NCBI GenBank assembly: GCA_958439725.1
Contig: CAUBWJ010000016.1
Location: 1-51,644 of the forward strand
DNA from: an uncultured Muribaculaceae bacterium
GTDB taxonomy: Bacteria > Bacteroidota > Bacteroidia > Bacteroidales > Muribaculaceae
Direction of reading: 5' to 3'
Length of the DNA stretch: 51,644 nt
The notes below the pieces were generated by a model that worked only from the letters and a program-made list of their open reading frames with translations, ran no database searches and was not told the origin of the DNA. Positions 43,216 to 51,644 of this stretch are shown here, one piece after another (position 1 is the first letter of the stretch; the number at the start of each line of letters is the position of its first letter). The position numbers and the translations under genes were made by a program.

Positions 43216-45405
43216 ATGTCACAGTTAAGATTCAAAGTTGTCGACGAAGCCTTCAACCGCAAGGCCGAGCCGGTGGAAATTCCCAAAGAACGTCCCGAAT
43301 CCTATTACGGGAAGTATGTGTTCAACCGCCAGAAGATGTTCCAGTATCTTCCTGCGAAAACATTCGATGCCCTCATCTACGCCATCGACAATAAGGAACC
43401 TCTGCCGCGCGAGGTGGCCGATTCCGTGGCCGAAGGCATGAAACGCTGGGCCATCGACAACGGCGCACGCCACTACTGCCACTGGTTCCAGCCACTCACC
43501 GAGACAACTGCCGAGAAACACGATGCCTTCGTGGAACACGACGGCAAAGGAAGCGTAATCGAGAAATTCACCGGAAAGCTCCTCGTACAGCAGGAGCCCG
43601 ACGCTTCGAGCTTCCCCAACGGAGGCATCCGCAACACCTTCGAGGCCCGCGGCTACTCAGCCTGGGATATCTCCTCGCCCGCTTTCATTCTCGGAAACAC
43701 ACTGTGCATTCCCACTATCTTCATATCCTACACCGGCGAGAGCCTCGACTACAAGACCCCGCTGCTGCGCGCCCTCAACAGCGTTGACCGCGCCGCCACT
43801 GCCGTCGCCCAGTATTTCGACCCGGAAGTACGCCACGTGAAATCCTACCTGGGATGGGAACAGGAGTACTTCCTGGTGGATGAGTCGCTCTACAGCGCCC
43901 GTCCCGACCTCATGCTCACCGGCCGCACCCTCATGGGCCATGAGTCGGCCAAGAACCAGCAGCTCGAGGACCACTACTTCGGAGCAATCCCCTCACGCGT
44001 GGAAGCCTTCATGCTCGACCTCGAGATTGAATGCCACAAACTTGGCATTCCCGCCAAGACACGCCATAACGAGGTTGCCCCCAACCAGTTCGAACTCGCC
44101 CCGATTTTCGAAGAGGTGAATCTGGCCAATGACCACAACCTTCTTCTCATGTCGCTTATGGCCGAAGTGGCCTCGCGCCACCATTTCCGCGTGCTCCTTC
44201 ACGAGAAGCCTTTCGCAGGCATCAACGGATCGGGCAAGCACAACAACTGGAGCCTCGGAACCGACCGCGGCGTGCTGCTTTTCGCCCCCGGCAAGACCGA
44301 CAAGGAAAACCTCCAGTTCATCGCCTTCACGGTGAATGTGATGGCGGCAGTGCATGCCCACAACGCCCTCCTCAAGGCATCCATCATGTCGGCCACCAAC
44401 GCCCACCGTCTCGGAGCCAACGAAGCTCCACCCGCAATAATCTCCATCTTCACCGGCACAGCACTTGCTTCCATCCTCGACCATATCGAGAACTCAACCA
44501 ACGCCGAGCTTGCCCGCCTTAACAACCGCGAGGAACTCCGGCTCAACGTCTCGCAGATACCCGAGATAACCCTTGACAACACCGACCGCAACCGCACGTC
44601 GCCTTTCGCCTTCACGGGCAACCGCTTTGAGTTCCGCGCCGTGGGCTCGTCGGCCAACTGCGCCGCGGCCATGATAGCGCTCAACGCAGCCGTGGCCGAC
44701 CAGCTGATGGACTTCAAGAAAAAAGTGGACAGCCGCATTGCAGCTGGCATGGACCTCAACACCGCCCTCATAGAGGAAATCCGAGTGCTCATCAAGCAGT
44801 GCAAAGCCATACATTTCGACGGCAACGGTTATTCCGAGGAATGGAAAGCCGAGGCTGCCGCACGCGGACTCGACTGCAACACCAACGCCGCCACCATTTT
44901 CGACGCATATCTAAGCCCGAAATCGGTTGAGATGTTCCGCAACACCGGCGTGTTCAGCGAGGTAGAGCTTGCGGCCCGCAACGAGGTAAAATGGGAGATG
45001 TATACCAAGAAGATACAGATCGAGGCCCGCGTGCTCGGCGACCTCGCCCTGAACCACGTGCTTCCCGTGGCCATCCGCTACCAGTCGATTCTGCTCGACA
45101 ACATAGCCAAGATGAAAGCGCTTTTCCCCGCCGACCAGGCCGACGAGATGTCGCGCGGCGAGATGGAGACCGTGGCCAAGATTGCGCGCCACACAGCAAC
45201 CATCAAAACCGAGACAGAAAAGATGGTCGACGCACGCCGCCGCGCCAACAAAATCGAGAGCGAGCGCGAAAAAGCCATAGCCTACCATGACACCGTGGTG
45301 CCCTGCATGGACACCATCCGTTACCACATCGACAAGCTGGAGCTGATGGTCGACAACCAGATGTGGCCTCTTCCCAAATACCGCGAACTTCTGTTCATCC
45401 GCTGA
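43216..45405 (+). CDS. glnN: Glutamine synthetase type III
   Basis: This 729-residue enzyme joins ammonia to glutamate using ATP. Length and sequence are those of GSIII, about 250 residues longer than GSI. The N-terminal region (YYGKYVFNRQKMFQYLP) is GSIII-specific. Catalytic blocks include LGWEQEYFLVDE (metal-binding Glu), PAKTRHNEVAPNQFELAP, the GINGSGKHNNWSLGT ATP/glutamate site, and NRTSPFAFTGNRFEFRAVGSSAN. The C-terminal extension is helical. It is the common ammonia-assimilation enzyme of Bacteroidota. The upstream gap (43142-43215) is AT-rich and may hold a promoter, but I see no perfect -7 box. A strong terminator follows. Confidence 0.97.
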   Translation: MSQLRFKVVDEAFNRKAEPVEIPKERPESYYGKYVFNRQKMFQYLPAKTFDALIYAIDNKEPLPREVADSVAEGMKRWAIDNGARHYCHWFQPLTETTAEKHDAFVEHDGKGSVIEKFTGKLLVQQEPDASSFPNGGIRNTFEARGYSAWDISSPAFILGNTLCIPTIFISYTGESLDYKTPLLRALNSVDRAATAVAQYFDPEVRHVKSYLGWEQEYFLVDESLYSARPDLMLTGRTLMGHESAKNQQLEDHYFGAIPSRVEAFMLDLEIECHKLGIPAKTRHNEVAPNQFELAPIFEEVNLANDHNLLLMSLMAEVASRHHFRVLLHEKPFAGINGSGKHNNWSLGTDRGVLLFAPGKTDKENLQFIAFTVNVMAAVHAHNALLKASIMSATNAHRLGANEAPPAIISIFTGTALASILDHIENSTNAELARLNNREELRLNVSQIPEITLDNTDRNRTSPFAFTGNRFEFRAVGSSANCAAAMIALNAAVADQLMDFKKKVDSRIAAGMDLNTALIEEIRVLIKQCKAIHFDGNGYSEEWKAEAAARGLDCNTNAATIFDAYLSPKSVEMFRNTGVFSEVELAARNEVKWEMYTKKIQIEARVLGDLALNHVLPVAIRYQSILLDNIAKMKALFPADQADEMSRGEMETVAKIARHTATIKTETEKMVDARRRANKIESEREKAIAYHDTVVPCMDTIRYHIDKLELMVDNQMWPLPKYRELLFIR

Positions 45406-45449
45406 TTTTCCAATAGGTTTCCAATATAATATACGTATATAATACGTAA

Positions 45450-45486
45450 CGCCGCATCGCACGGGATACACGATGCGGCGTTTTTT
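45450..45486 (+). terminator. Rho-independent terminator of glnN
   Basis: CGCCGCATCG (45450-45459) and CGATGCGGCG (45471-45480) form a perfect 10-bp stem around an 11-base loop, directly followed by six Ts. Confidence 0.95.
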
Positions 45487-45554
45487 ATGGCTATTCCGCA
45501 GAATGATACACGCGAATCATAAAATACTGCATTCCCGGTCACGCCTCCGTTTGC

Positions 45555-45562
45555 TAATTTTG
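45555..45562 (+). promoter_or_regulatory. -7 box TAATTTTG of the DUF5054 gene
   Basis: A perfect TAnnTTTG 32 bases before the ATG at 45595 and downstream of the glnN terminator. No TTG is at the -33 distance. Confidence 0.55.
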
Positions 45563-45594
45563 CTACCGTTCATTAGAGCTTTTTTAATATTGCC

Positions 45595-47574
45595 ATGAAA
45601 CAAAACATTATCACATTTCTGCTGTTTGCATTCTGTGCGCTTGGCTATGCGGCACCGAACAAGGATATCACCAGAGTCTATGCCGTGTTCAAGACCCACC
45701 TCGACGTGGGCTTCACCGATCTGAGCTCGGTTGTGGAAAAACGCTATCTTACCGAATTTATTCCAAAAGCCCTCGAAGTCGGAGAAAAATTGCGCGCCGA
45801 CGGCTCCGGCGAAAGATATGTGTGGACCACCGGCTCATGGCTTATATGGAACTATCTCAATTCCGCTTCCGATGCGGATGTGAAACGCCTTGAGGAGGCC
45901 ATTCGCCGTGGCGACATAGTATGGAACGCTGTGCCCTACACCGTAGAGACCGAGACAATGACCGAGGACCTGCTTGAGACCAATCTCAGGGTAGCGCGCC
46001 TGCTCGACAAAAAATATGGCAAGAAGACTATTGCGGCCAAAATGACCGACGTACCGGGCCACACACGCAGCATAATAGCTCCTCTGGCCCGCAACGGCGT
46101 GAAATTTCTCCACATCGGAGTGAATCCTGCGTGTCCCATTCCCGCGGTGCCCTCCTTCTGCCGCTGGCGCGACCCCGAGGGCAACGAGATAATGCTCGTG
46201 TATCAGCAGGACTATGGAACCGAAGATATTCTGCCCGACGGCAAGACCGTAATATCGGTCAACTTCACCGGCGACAACCACGGTCCCCATTCCTATGAGG
46301 CGGTAAAGAACATCTATGCCGGACTTCGGGAGCGCTATCCCAATGCCGAGATTATCGCGGCTTCGTTCAACGAGATTGCCGAGGCTCTCGAAAAGCATAA
46401 GGACACTCTCCCTGTCGTGACCTCAGAAATAGGCGACACATGGATTTACGGCTACGGAAGCTCCCCCATACGCATGGCCAAGTTCAGAGCTCTCTCACGC
46501 CTCTACTCAAAATGGCTGCGCGACGGCAAAATCAAGCGCGAAAGCACCGAGTCGATAGCCTTCGCCCTTGAGTTGGGCCTGATTGCCGAACACACCCAGG
46601 GCATGGATATAAAGACGCATCTTGCCAACTGGGACAAATATGATACCGACAAATTTCTTGCCGCCCGCTCCTCGGCACCCTTCCGCAAGGTAGAACTGTC
46701 ATGGAAGGAGATTGACGATTATCTATACAAGGCCATCGACTGCCTCCCGACGGCTCTCAGAGCCGAAGCGGCCGACTCTCTTGCCGCCATCGACCGGATA
46801 AACCTGCCCGCAGTGGCCAAAGGCAAGAAAGTAAGCGCCGACAGCGACTGGAATATCTCGCTGCTCACCGACAATCTGCTGAAGGTAGCCGGTGTGCGTT
46901 ACCGGATGTTCGACAGCAAGGACTACGACAGCTATCTTGACCGCTATCTCCGCGCGCGCTACGGCTGGGCCCTCGACGACCTGGGAAAGACCGGCCTTGA
47001 CAAATCGGCCGCCGTAAGCGCCAATATCGGCGCCCGCGAAGTAAGCCGCAGCGTGACGAAAGAGAAAAACGGCACACGCACCGTAAGCGAGCTGCGGTTT
47101 CCGGCAACCGACAGCGTGGACAGCCGCGTATATCCCGAAAAGATAATTGTAAACACTTTCGCCCATAAAAACGGACGTAAAGCCGATATCGAACTGACGG
47201 TGGTCAACAAGCCTGCCGTGCGTCTGCCCGAGGCTTACTGGCTGTCGTTCACAGCCGACGGCATAAACGGCCTTGTGGCTGAAAAGACCGGGCGCCGCGT
47301 CGACATTCTCGACGTTGTGGAGAAAGGCAACCGCCGCATGCACGGCATAGACCGCTATGTGGATATGATGACTTCGCACGGCACCATCCGTATATGGAGC
47401 AAGGATGCCTTCCTTGTAAACGTAGGCAGCGCCGACGGTCTGGACTACTCCACCTCAATGCCCGACACGGCTGGAGGTGTACACTTCAATCTCAGCAACA
47501 ACCTCTGGGACACCAATTTCTCGATGTGGAACGAGGGCTCGCTCACCTACCGCTTCACCGTAGAACTCATTTAA
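45595..47574 (+). CDS. Exported DUF5054 protein, GH38 alpha-mannosidase-like
   Basis: This 659-residue protein has a signal peptide (residues 1-20, ending GYAAP). The N-terminal half resembles the GH38 catalytic barrel. VFKTHLDVGFTDL supplies an H35-x-D37 pair, MTDVPGHTRS gives D152 before a Gly-His, and IAEHTQGMD gives H333. These match in order the four zinc ligands of GH38 alpha-mannosidases (H-x-D, the D that is also the nucleophile, and a late H). The C-terminal half is beta-rich, as in GH38. The best family name I can give is DUF5054; mannosidase activity is inferred from the motif match. It is monocistronic, with its own -7 box and a terminator. Confidence 0.72.
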   Translation: MKQNIITFLLFAFCALGYAAPNKDITRVYAVFKTHLDVGFTDLSSVVEKRYLTEFIPKALEVGEKLRADGSGERYVWTTGSWLIWNYLNSASDADVKRLEEAIRRGDIVWNAVPYTVETETMTEDLLETNLRVARLLDKKYGKKTIAAKMTDVPGHTRSIIAPLARNGVKFLHIGVNPACPIPAVPSFCRWRDPEGNEIMLVYQQDYGTEDILPDGKTVISVNFTGDNHGPHSYEAVKNIYAGLRERYPNAEIIAASFNEIAEALEKHKDTLPVVTSEIGDTWIYGYGSSPIRMAKFRALSRLYSKWLRDGKIKRESTESIAFALELGLIAEHTQGMDIKTHLANWDKYDTDKFLAARSSAPFRKVELSWKEIDDYLYKAIDCLPTALRAEAADSLAAIDRINLPAVAKGKKVSADSDWNISLLTDNLLKVAGVRYRMFDSKDYDSYLDRYLRARYGWALDDLGKTGLDKSAAVSANIGAREVSRSVTKEKNGTRTVSELRFPATDSVDSRVYPEKIIVNTFAHKNGRKADIELTVVNKPAVRLPEAYWLSFTADGINGLVAEKTGRRVDILDVVEKGNRRMHGIDRYVDMMTSHGTIRIWSKDAFLVNVGSADGLDYSTSMPDTAGGVHFNLSNNLWDTNFSMWNEGSLTYRFTVELI

Positions 47575-47595
47575 GTCTACTCTTTTATTGCAGTG

Positions 47596-47637
47596 CCGTC
47601 GGCCGTCCGCTATCTAACGGGCGACCGACGGTCTTTT
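47596..47637 (+). terminator. Rho-independent terminator of the DUF5054 gene
   Basis: CCGTCGG (47596-47602) pairs with CCGACGG (47625-47631), with further inner G-C pairing, followed by TCTTTT. Confidence 0.85.
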
Positions 47638-47666
47638 ATTATAATGGCTAAATTATTGACCGAATG

Positions 47667-47697
47667 TTGACTGATGGAAAAGCTTTTACTATCTTTG
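47667..47697 (+). promoter_or_regulatory. Promoter of the S9 peptidase gene (TTG - 20 bases - TATCTTTG)
   Basis: The -33 TTG at 47667-47669 and the perfect -7 box at 47690-47697 are 20 bases apart. The ATG follows 25 bases after the box. Confidence 0.7.
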
Positions 47698-47722
47698 TAA
47701 GGATATTGAACCATTATTCATT

Positions 47723-50164
47723 ATGCGACACATTTTTACTTCTCTGACCCTCTGCGCCGTCCTCTCGGCTGCCGCACAGGTCACAACGTCAGTCGACCGG
47801 TTTGACTACTACGGGCCGTTTCCGATAGCCGCCCCGCTTATGATCGACTCTCTCGATGTCAACTCCAAGCCTTACGACGCTTCCGCGCTCCTGAGCCAGC
47901 CGCTTCAGAACCGCGCCACGCTCCCGTCAGGCAAAAGCGTAACCGGTCCGGCAGCGCCCGGATATTCCGCAGCGCCCGCGCTCCACGTACTTGCCTTCAC
48001 GCTGGAAAACGAAGCTTTCGACACTCCGGCCATAAAAGTCGATGGTCTGAAAAACTACAAGCTCACGGTCGACGGCAAGGACGCTCCGAAAGAACTGCGT
48101 CTGGCCCCCGCCTCCCACCGCGTGGTCATAAAATATCTTTCAAAGCCCTCCCGCACCGACTCCGTGAAGGTAACTCTCACCTCACGCTCGCCTCTTAAAA
48201 TCACCGATGGCGCAAAACGGCTCTACGGCATGAACGAGGTGCTTGACGGCACCCGCATTTCCTCCGTCTCCATCTCGCCCGACGGACGCCATCTCATCAC
48301 CTGCTACTCCACAACCCTTCCCGGCGGAAAGACCGAGAACGAATGGCGCGTGACCGATGCCGCTACCGGACAGCTGAAAGCCTCGCACCGGCAGCCGGTG
48401 GCCTGGCTTCCCGTCTCCTCGCGTTATTATCTCACGCGCACTACACCCGACGGCAAGACTCTCTATGCCGTAGACCCTGCAACCGGCGCCGAAACTCTGT
48501 TTGCTTCGGCAGTACCCGAGGGACGCCTTGTGATTATGCCCGACGAGAAACGCATTCTGGTAATCGGAACCGCCAAAGGCCCGAAAGAAGATAAGGACAT
48601 ATACCGCATTCTCGAGCCCGATGACCGTCAGCCCGGCTGGCGCAACCGCCCCACACTCTCCATTTACGATATCGCCTCAGGCACCATGCGTCCGCTCACG
48701 CACGGCCACCGCGCCACACGCCTCCTTGACGTGGCCGACGACGGCAGCCGCGTGCTCCTGTCGGTGAGCGAGAGCCGTCTGGAAAAACGCCCGACCACAC
48801 TCAGCACAATTCTCTCCGTTGACCTCGCAACGCTCAAAACCGATACCATCGTGGCCCGCGACGGATTCACCGGCGGCGCGCGCTTCTCGCCCGACGCCAC
48901 CGAGATACTGATTACCGGTTCGCCGGAAGCATTGGGAGGCATAGGCAATGTGGTGCCCGAAGGCCGCATCCCCAGCATGACGGACAATCAGCTGTTCCTG
49001 CGCCGCGCCGACGGCACATTCGTGCCCCTCACACGCGATTTCAACCCCAGCGTAAGCTCAGTGAGCTGGAGCCGCGCCGACGGAATGATTTACTTCACGG
49101 CCGAGAACCGCGACTGCGTGAGCCTCTACCGCCTCAATCCCGCCAATGGCAAAATAACGCAGATTGCGGTGCCCGAGGATCTGGTGAAAGGCTTCTCGCT
49201 CCCGCGCTTCGGCAACACCATAGCCTGGACCGGACAGAGCGCCTCCAACCCCGACCGCCTCTATACACTCGATACACGAAAAATGAAATCCACTCTGCTC
49301 GACGAGCCGCTGCGCGATGTGATGGCACAGGTGCGCCTGGGCAAATGCGAGCCCTGGACATTCGTCAACTCCCGCGGCGACAGCATCTGGGGACGCTTCT
49401 ATCTGCCACCGGATTTCGACCCCGCGCGCAAATATCCCATGATTGTGAATTACTACGGCGGCTGCAGCCCCGTGGAGCGCACATTTGAAAGCCGTTATCC
49501 CCACCACGTCTACGCCGCACAGGGATATGTGGTGCTCGTGCTCGAGCCAAGCGGTGCCACAGGTTTCGGCCAGGAATTCTCATCGCGCCACGTAAAGACC
49601 GCAGGCAAAGGCGTGGCCGAAGACATTATTGAAGGGACAAAACTCTTCGGCCGCCAGCACCAGTATGTGGACACCACCCGCATAGGCTGCATCGGCGCAT
49701 CCTACGGCGGATTCATGACACAGTATCTGCAGACACTTACTCCCATGTTTGCCGCCGCCATATCCCACGCCGGCATCAGCGACCACACAAGCTACTGGGG
49801 CGAAGGCTACTGGGGATATTCCTACAGTGAAGTGTCGATGGGCGACGCCTACCCGTGGTCCGACCCCGACCTGTACGTGAAACAGAGCCCTCTGTTCCGC
49901 GCCGACCGCATCACCACGCCCCTCCTCTTCCTCCACGGTGATTCCGACCATAACGTGCCGCCGGGCGAAAGCATCCAGATGTTCACCGCACTGAAGCTGC
50001 TCGGACGCCCCACGGCTTTTGTGGAAGTGACCGGCCAGGACCACCATATCCTCGACTACGACAAGCGCCGCAAATGGCAGGACACCATCTTTGCCTGGTT
50101 TGCGAAGTATCTCAAAGACCAGCCTGAATGGTGGGACGCTCTATATCCTCCGGTATCTCTATAA
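47723..50164 (+). CDS. Exported S9-family prolyl oligopeptidase/dipeptidyl peptidase
   Basis: This 813-residue serine peptidase has a signal peptide (1-19, ending AAAQ). A WD40/PD40-like beta-propeller region spans roughly 150-540 (SISPDGRHLITCYS, FSPDATEILITGS). The C-terminal alpha/beta hydrolase has the triad S660 (GASYGGF), D742 (HGDSDHNVP) and H774 (GQDHHIL). The order and spacing match DPP IV and acylaminoacyl-peptidase relatives. It probably removes short peptides from the N termini of peptides in the periplasm for nutrition; whether it prefers Pro at P1 cannot be read here. It has a consensus promoter and stands alone. Confidence 0.93.
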   Translation: MRHIFTSLTLCAVLSAAAQVTTSVDRFDYYGPFPIAAPLMIDSLDVNSKPYDASALLSQPLQNRATLPSGKSVTGPAAPGYSAAPALHVLAFTLENEAFDTPAIKVDGLKNYKLTVDGKDAPKELRLAPASHRVVIKYLSKPSRTDSVKVTLTSRSPLKITDGAKRLYGMNEVLDGTRISSVSISPDGRHLITCYSTTLPGGKTENEWRVTDAATGQLKASHRQPVAWLPVSSRYYLTRTTPDGKTLYAVDPATGAETLFASAVPEGRLVIMPDEKRILVIGTAKGPKEDKDIYRILEPDDRQPGWRNRPTLSIYDIASGTMRPLTHGHRATRLLDVADDGSRVLLSVSESRLEKRPTTLSTILSVDLATLKTDTIVARDGFTGGARFSPDATEILITGSPEALGGIGNVVPEGRIPSMTDNQLFLRRADGTFVPLTRDFNPSVSSVSWSRADGMIYFTAENRDCVSLYRLNPANGKITQIAVPEDLVKGFSLPRFGNTIAWTGQSASNPDRLYTLDTRKMKSTLLDEPLRDVMAQVRLGKCEPWTFVNSRGDSIWGRFYLPPDFDPARKYPMIVNYYGGCSPVERTFESRYPHHVYAAQGYVVLVLEPSGATGFGQEFSSRHVKTAGKGVAEDIIEGTKLFGRQHQYVDTTRIGCIGASYGGFMTQYLQTLTPMFAAAISHAGISDHTSYWGEGYWGYSYSEVSMGDAYPWSDPDLYVKQSPLFRADRITTPLLFLHGDSDHNVPPGESIQMFTALKLLGRPTAFVEVTGQDHHILDYDKRRKWQDTIFAWFAKYLKDQPEWWDALYPPVSL

Positions 50165-50170
50165 TTTTAT

Positions 50171-50178
50171 TATATTTG
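50171..50178 (+). promoter_or_regulatory. -7 box TATATTTG of the thioredoxin-fold gene
   Basis: A perfect TAnnTTTG 44 bases before the ATG at 50223, seven bases after the S9 peptidase stop. Confidence 0.55.
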
Positions 50179-50222
50179 CAAATCCAATCATCAGAATCAG
50201 ATAAAATCAAATACCCTCAGTT

Positions 50223-50687
50223 ATGAAAATCAACCGTATTTTCGCTGCTCTTTCAGCCGTAGCCATCATGTGCTCGGCCTGCAGCAACAGTTCAAAAGCC
50301 ACTGCCGACGCCACCGACACCGCAGCTGTTGAAGCCGCAGCCACCGAAGTCGCTCCCGCCGCTTCCGATGACCCCGTAGAGGTCATCACCCCACAGGCCA
50401 CTCTCGCAGCCACGGCCGACATGCCCGTGGTAATAGACTTCTGGGCCACATGGTGCGGTCCCTGCCAGCAGTTCAAACCCGTGTTCCACAAAGTAGCCGC
50501 CGACCTTGCCGGAAAGGCCCGCTTCTGCTCAGTGGATGTTGACCAGTGCCCCGAAATCGCCAAGAAATATGAAGTTCAGTCAATCCCCAACATCATAATT
50601 CTGAAAACCGACGGCACAGTAGCCTCCAAAGTAGGCGCCATGACCGAAGAGGAATTCCTGAAATACCTCTCCGAAAACGGCATCTGA
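50223..50687 (+). CDS. Thioredoxin-fold lipoprotein with WCGPC active site
   Basis: This 154-residue protein has a lipoprotein-type signal (IMCSAC, likely lipidated Cys20) and an Ala/Thr/Asp-rich linker (about 22-60). The thioredoxin domain follows, with VVIDFWATWCGPCQQFKP (redox cysteines C78 and C81) and the cis-proline loop SIPNIIIL. It should face the periplasm and reduce or exchange disulfides, or assist cytochrome maturation, but the partner is unknown. It is a single gene between its own -7 box and a strong terminator. The signal's -3 residue is Cys rather than Leu/Val, slightly unusual for a lipobox. Confidence 0.9.
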   Translation: MKINRIFAALSAVAIMCSACSNSSKATADATDTAAVEAAATEVAPAASDDPVEVITPQATLAATADMPVVIDFWATWCGPCQQFKPVFHKVAADLAGKARFCSVDVDQCPEIAKKYEVQSIPNIIILKTDGTVASKVGAMTEEEFLKYLSENGI

Positions 50688-50714
50688 TCGCCTCCCGCAA
50701 CCCCACAAAAACCA

Positions 50715-50759
50715 CAGGCCCCGCGTCACCCCCTCTGTGACGCAGGGCCTGATTTTTTC
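50715..50759 (+). terminator. Rho-independent terminator of the thioredoxin-fold gene
   Basis: CAGGCCCCGCGTCAC (50715-50729) pairs with GTGACGCAGGGCCTG (50737-50751) at 14 of 15 positions around a 7-base loop, followed by ATTTTTTCT. Confidence 0.95.
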
Positions 50760-50830
50760 TACAAAAATTTTTATAACTCACCTATTTGCAAATTTATTTT
50801 AGTTACTTTGCGATTAGAATTGAGAACAAT

Positions 50831-51621
50831 GTGAAAGAAATCAGCCATAGTATCAACACTATACAATCAGATGGTGAAAATGAAATTATTCTCTACCAGC
50901 CTGATTCCACCCTATCATTGGATGTCAGAGTAGAAAATGAGACTGTATGGCTGACACAAGCCCAGATGACTGAGTTGTTCCAAACTACACGAAACAACAT
51001 AACACTTCATATCCGCAATATATTCAAAGAAGGAGAATTAGAGGAATCTTCAGTATGTAAGGAATCCTTACTAACTGCGGCAGACGGGAAACGATATAAG
51101 ACTAAAATTTATTCACTGGACGTAATAATATCTGTTGGGTATCGAGTAAAATCAGTCCGCGGCACTCAGTTCCGCATCTGGGCCAACAAAGTTCTAAAAG
51201 ACTACCTGTTGCGGGGTTACATTGTCAATCAGCGTCTGTTATATATGGAAAAACGCATTGATGGCCGCTTACTGGAACACGAAAAAGGCTTGATGACCTG
51301 ACTAATAAGGTAGACTTTTTCATCCGCACATCCTTACCACCCAAAGAAGGAGTATTCTTCAATGGGCAGATATTTGATGCTCATGAATTTATTTGTCGGC
51401 TTATTAAGAGCGCGAACAAAAGGATTATTCTGATTGACAATTATGTAGATGAATCAGTATTAGTTCAGCTCGATAATCGAAATGCAAACGTTTCCGCTCT
51501 GATATATACCGCAGAGATTGGCAGAACTTTCCGACAAAGCATTGAGAGGCACAATCGTCAATATACACCCATTAAGATAAAAACAGCCGACAGAATACGA
51601 ACTATATTAAAAACCAAATAA
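50831..51621 (+). pseudogene. RhuM-family virulence/DNA-associated protein gene, frameshifted
   Basis: The first 151 codons encode a typical RhuM N-terminal half: VRVENETVWLTQAQMTELFQTTRNNITLHIRNIFKEGEL, followed by YSLDVIISVGYRVKSVRGTQFRIWANKVLKDYLLRGY. The frame then hits a stop at 51299-51301. The family continuation resumes in another frame from about 51288 (RLDDLTNKVDFFIRTSLPPKEGVFF) to a stop at 51619-51621. The break falls in a run of five As (51282-51286); a sixth A would rejoin the frames into about 264 residues. RhuM proteins are often in variable or restriction-modification regions, and their molecular role is unclear. GTG at 50831 is the preferred start. The gene is AT-rich compared with its neighbours, suggesting transfer. 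A sequencing or assembly error is possible. Confidence 0.82.
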
Positions 51622-51622
51622 A

Positions 51623-51644
51623 ATGAGGCAAAAATTACATCCAC
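51623..51644 (+). CDS. Possible start of a further gene cut by the window edge
   Basis: An ATG one base after the RhuM stop opens a frame (MRQKLHP...) that runs to the window end. Only seven codons are visible, so coding is unproven. The tight spacing would suit an operon with the RhuM gene. Confidence 0.2.

Noticed and set aside
1..51644. CRISPR array, rRNA or tRNA genes.
   Set aside because: No regularly spaced direct repeats and no cloverleaf or rRNA-like sequence were seen on reading both strands.

Overview
The window looks like chromosomal DNA of a member of the Bacteroidota, most likely order Bacteroidales and perhaps a GC-rich gut lineage such as Muribaculaceae. That placement is an inference from gene content: SprA, lipidated TamA-like TamL beside TamB, type III glutamine synthetase, DapL, DUF4332, DUF5054, a C10 peptidase and an ApbE lipoprotein. 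It also rests on promoter style. Many genes have the Bacteroidota -7 box TAnnTTTG, some with a TTG about 20 bases further upstream, and Shine-Dalgarno sequences are scarce. I see no rRNA, tRNA, CRISPR array or prophage.

Layout. 0.1-0.8 kb: ECF-type S component and tatA. 0.9-1.3 kb: a 378-bp MITE-like insertion with terminal inverted repeats and 10-bp target duplications. 1.4-10.3 kb: a short RluA-type pseudouridine synthase (minus), then ruvA and the giant sprA. 10.4-14.5 kb: a secreted plug-domain protein without a barrel, then a Uup-like ABC-F ATPase. 14.6-17.1 kb: a TrkH/TrkA-type potassium uptake pair. 17.5-19.05 kb: ilvE and an HD-domain protein. 19.2-22.6 kb: an AT-rich islet on the minus strand with a serpin lipoprotein, a C10 (streptopain-like) cysteine protease lipoprotein and a T7-lysozyme-like amidase. 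22.7-28.5 kb: a very acidic small protein, apbE, a DJ-1 family protein, topA, an S4-domain pseudouridine synthase and a DUF4332 protein. 28.9-38.9 kb: an envelope block of lptD, tamB and tamL. 39-40.8 kb: a GH20 hexosaminidase (minus). 41-45.4 kb: dapF, dapL and glnN. 45.6-50.7 kb: a DUF5054/GH38-like protein, an S9 peptidase and a thioredoxin-fold lipoprotein, each with its own promoter and mostly with clear terminators. 50.8-51.6 kb: a RhuM-family gene broken by a frameshift in an A run.

How it fits together. The main theme is the cell envelope: LptD, TamB-TamL, SprA, TatA, several lipoproteins and exported hydrolases, with housekeeping genes between. Two features stand out. The first is a dispersed intergenic repeat of about 120 bases, with three full copies and one partial copy, whose predicted hairpins show compensatory base changes between copies; one copy lies inside the MITE-like element. 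The second is the AT-rich protease/serpin pair, which may be an enzyme with a cognate inhibitor. I did not find a clearly new multi-gene defence or metabolic system.
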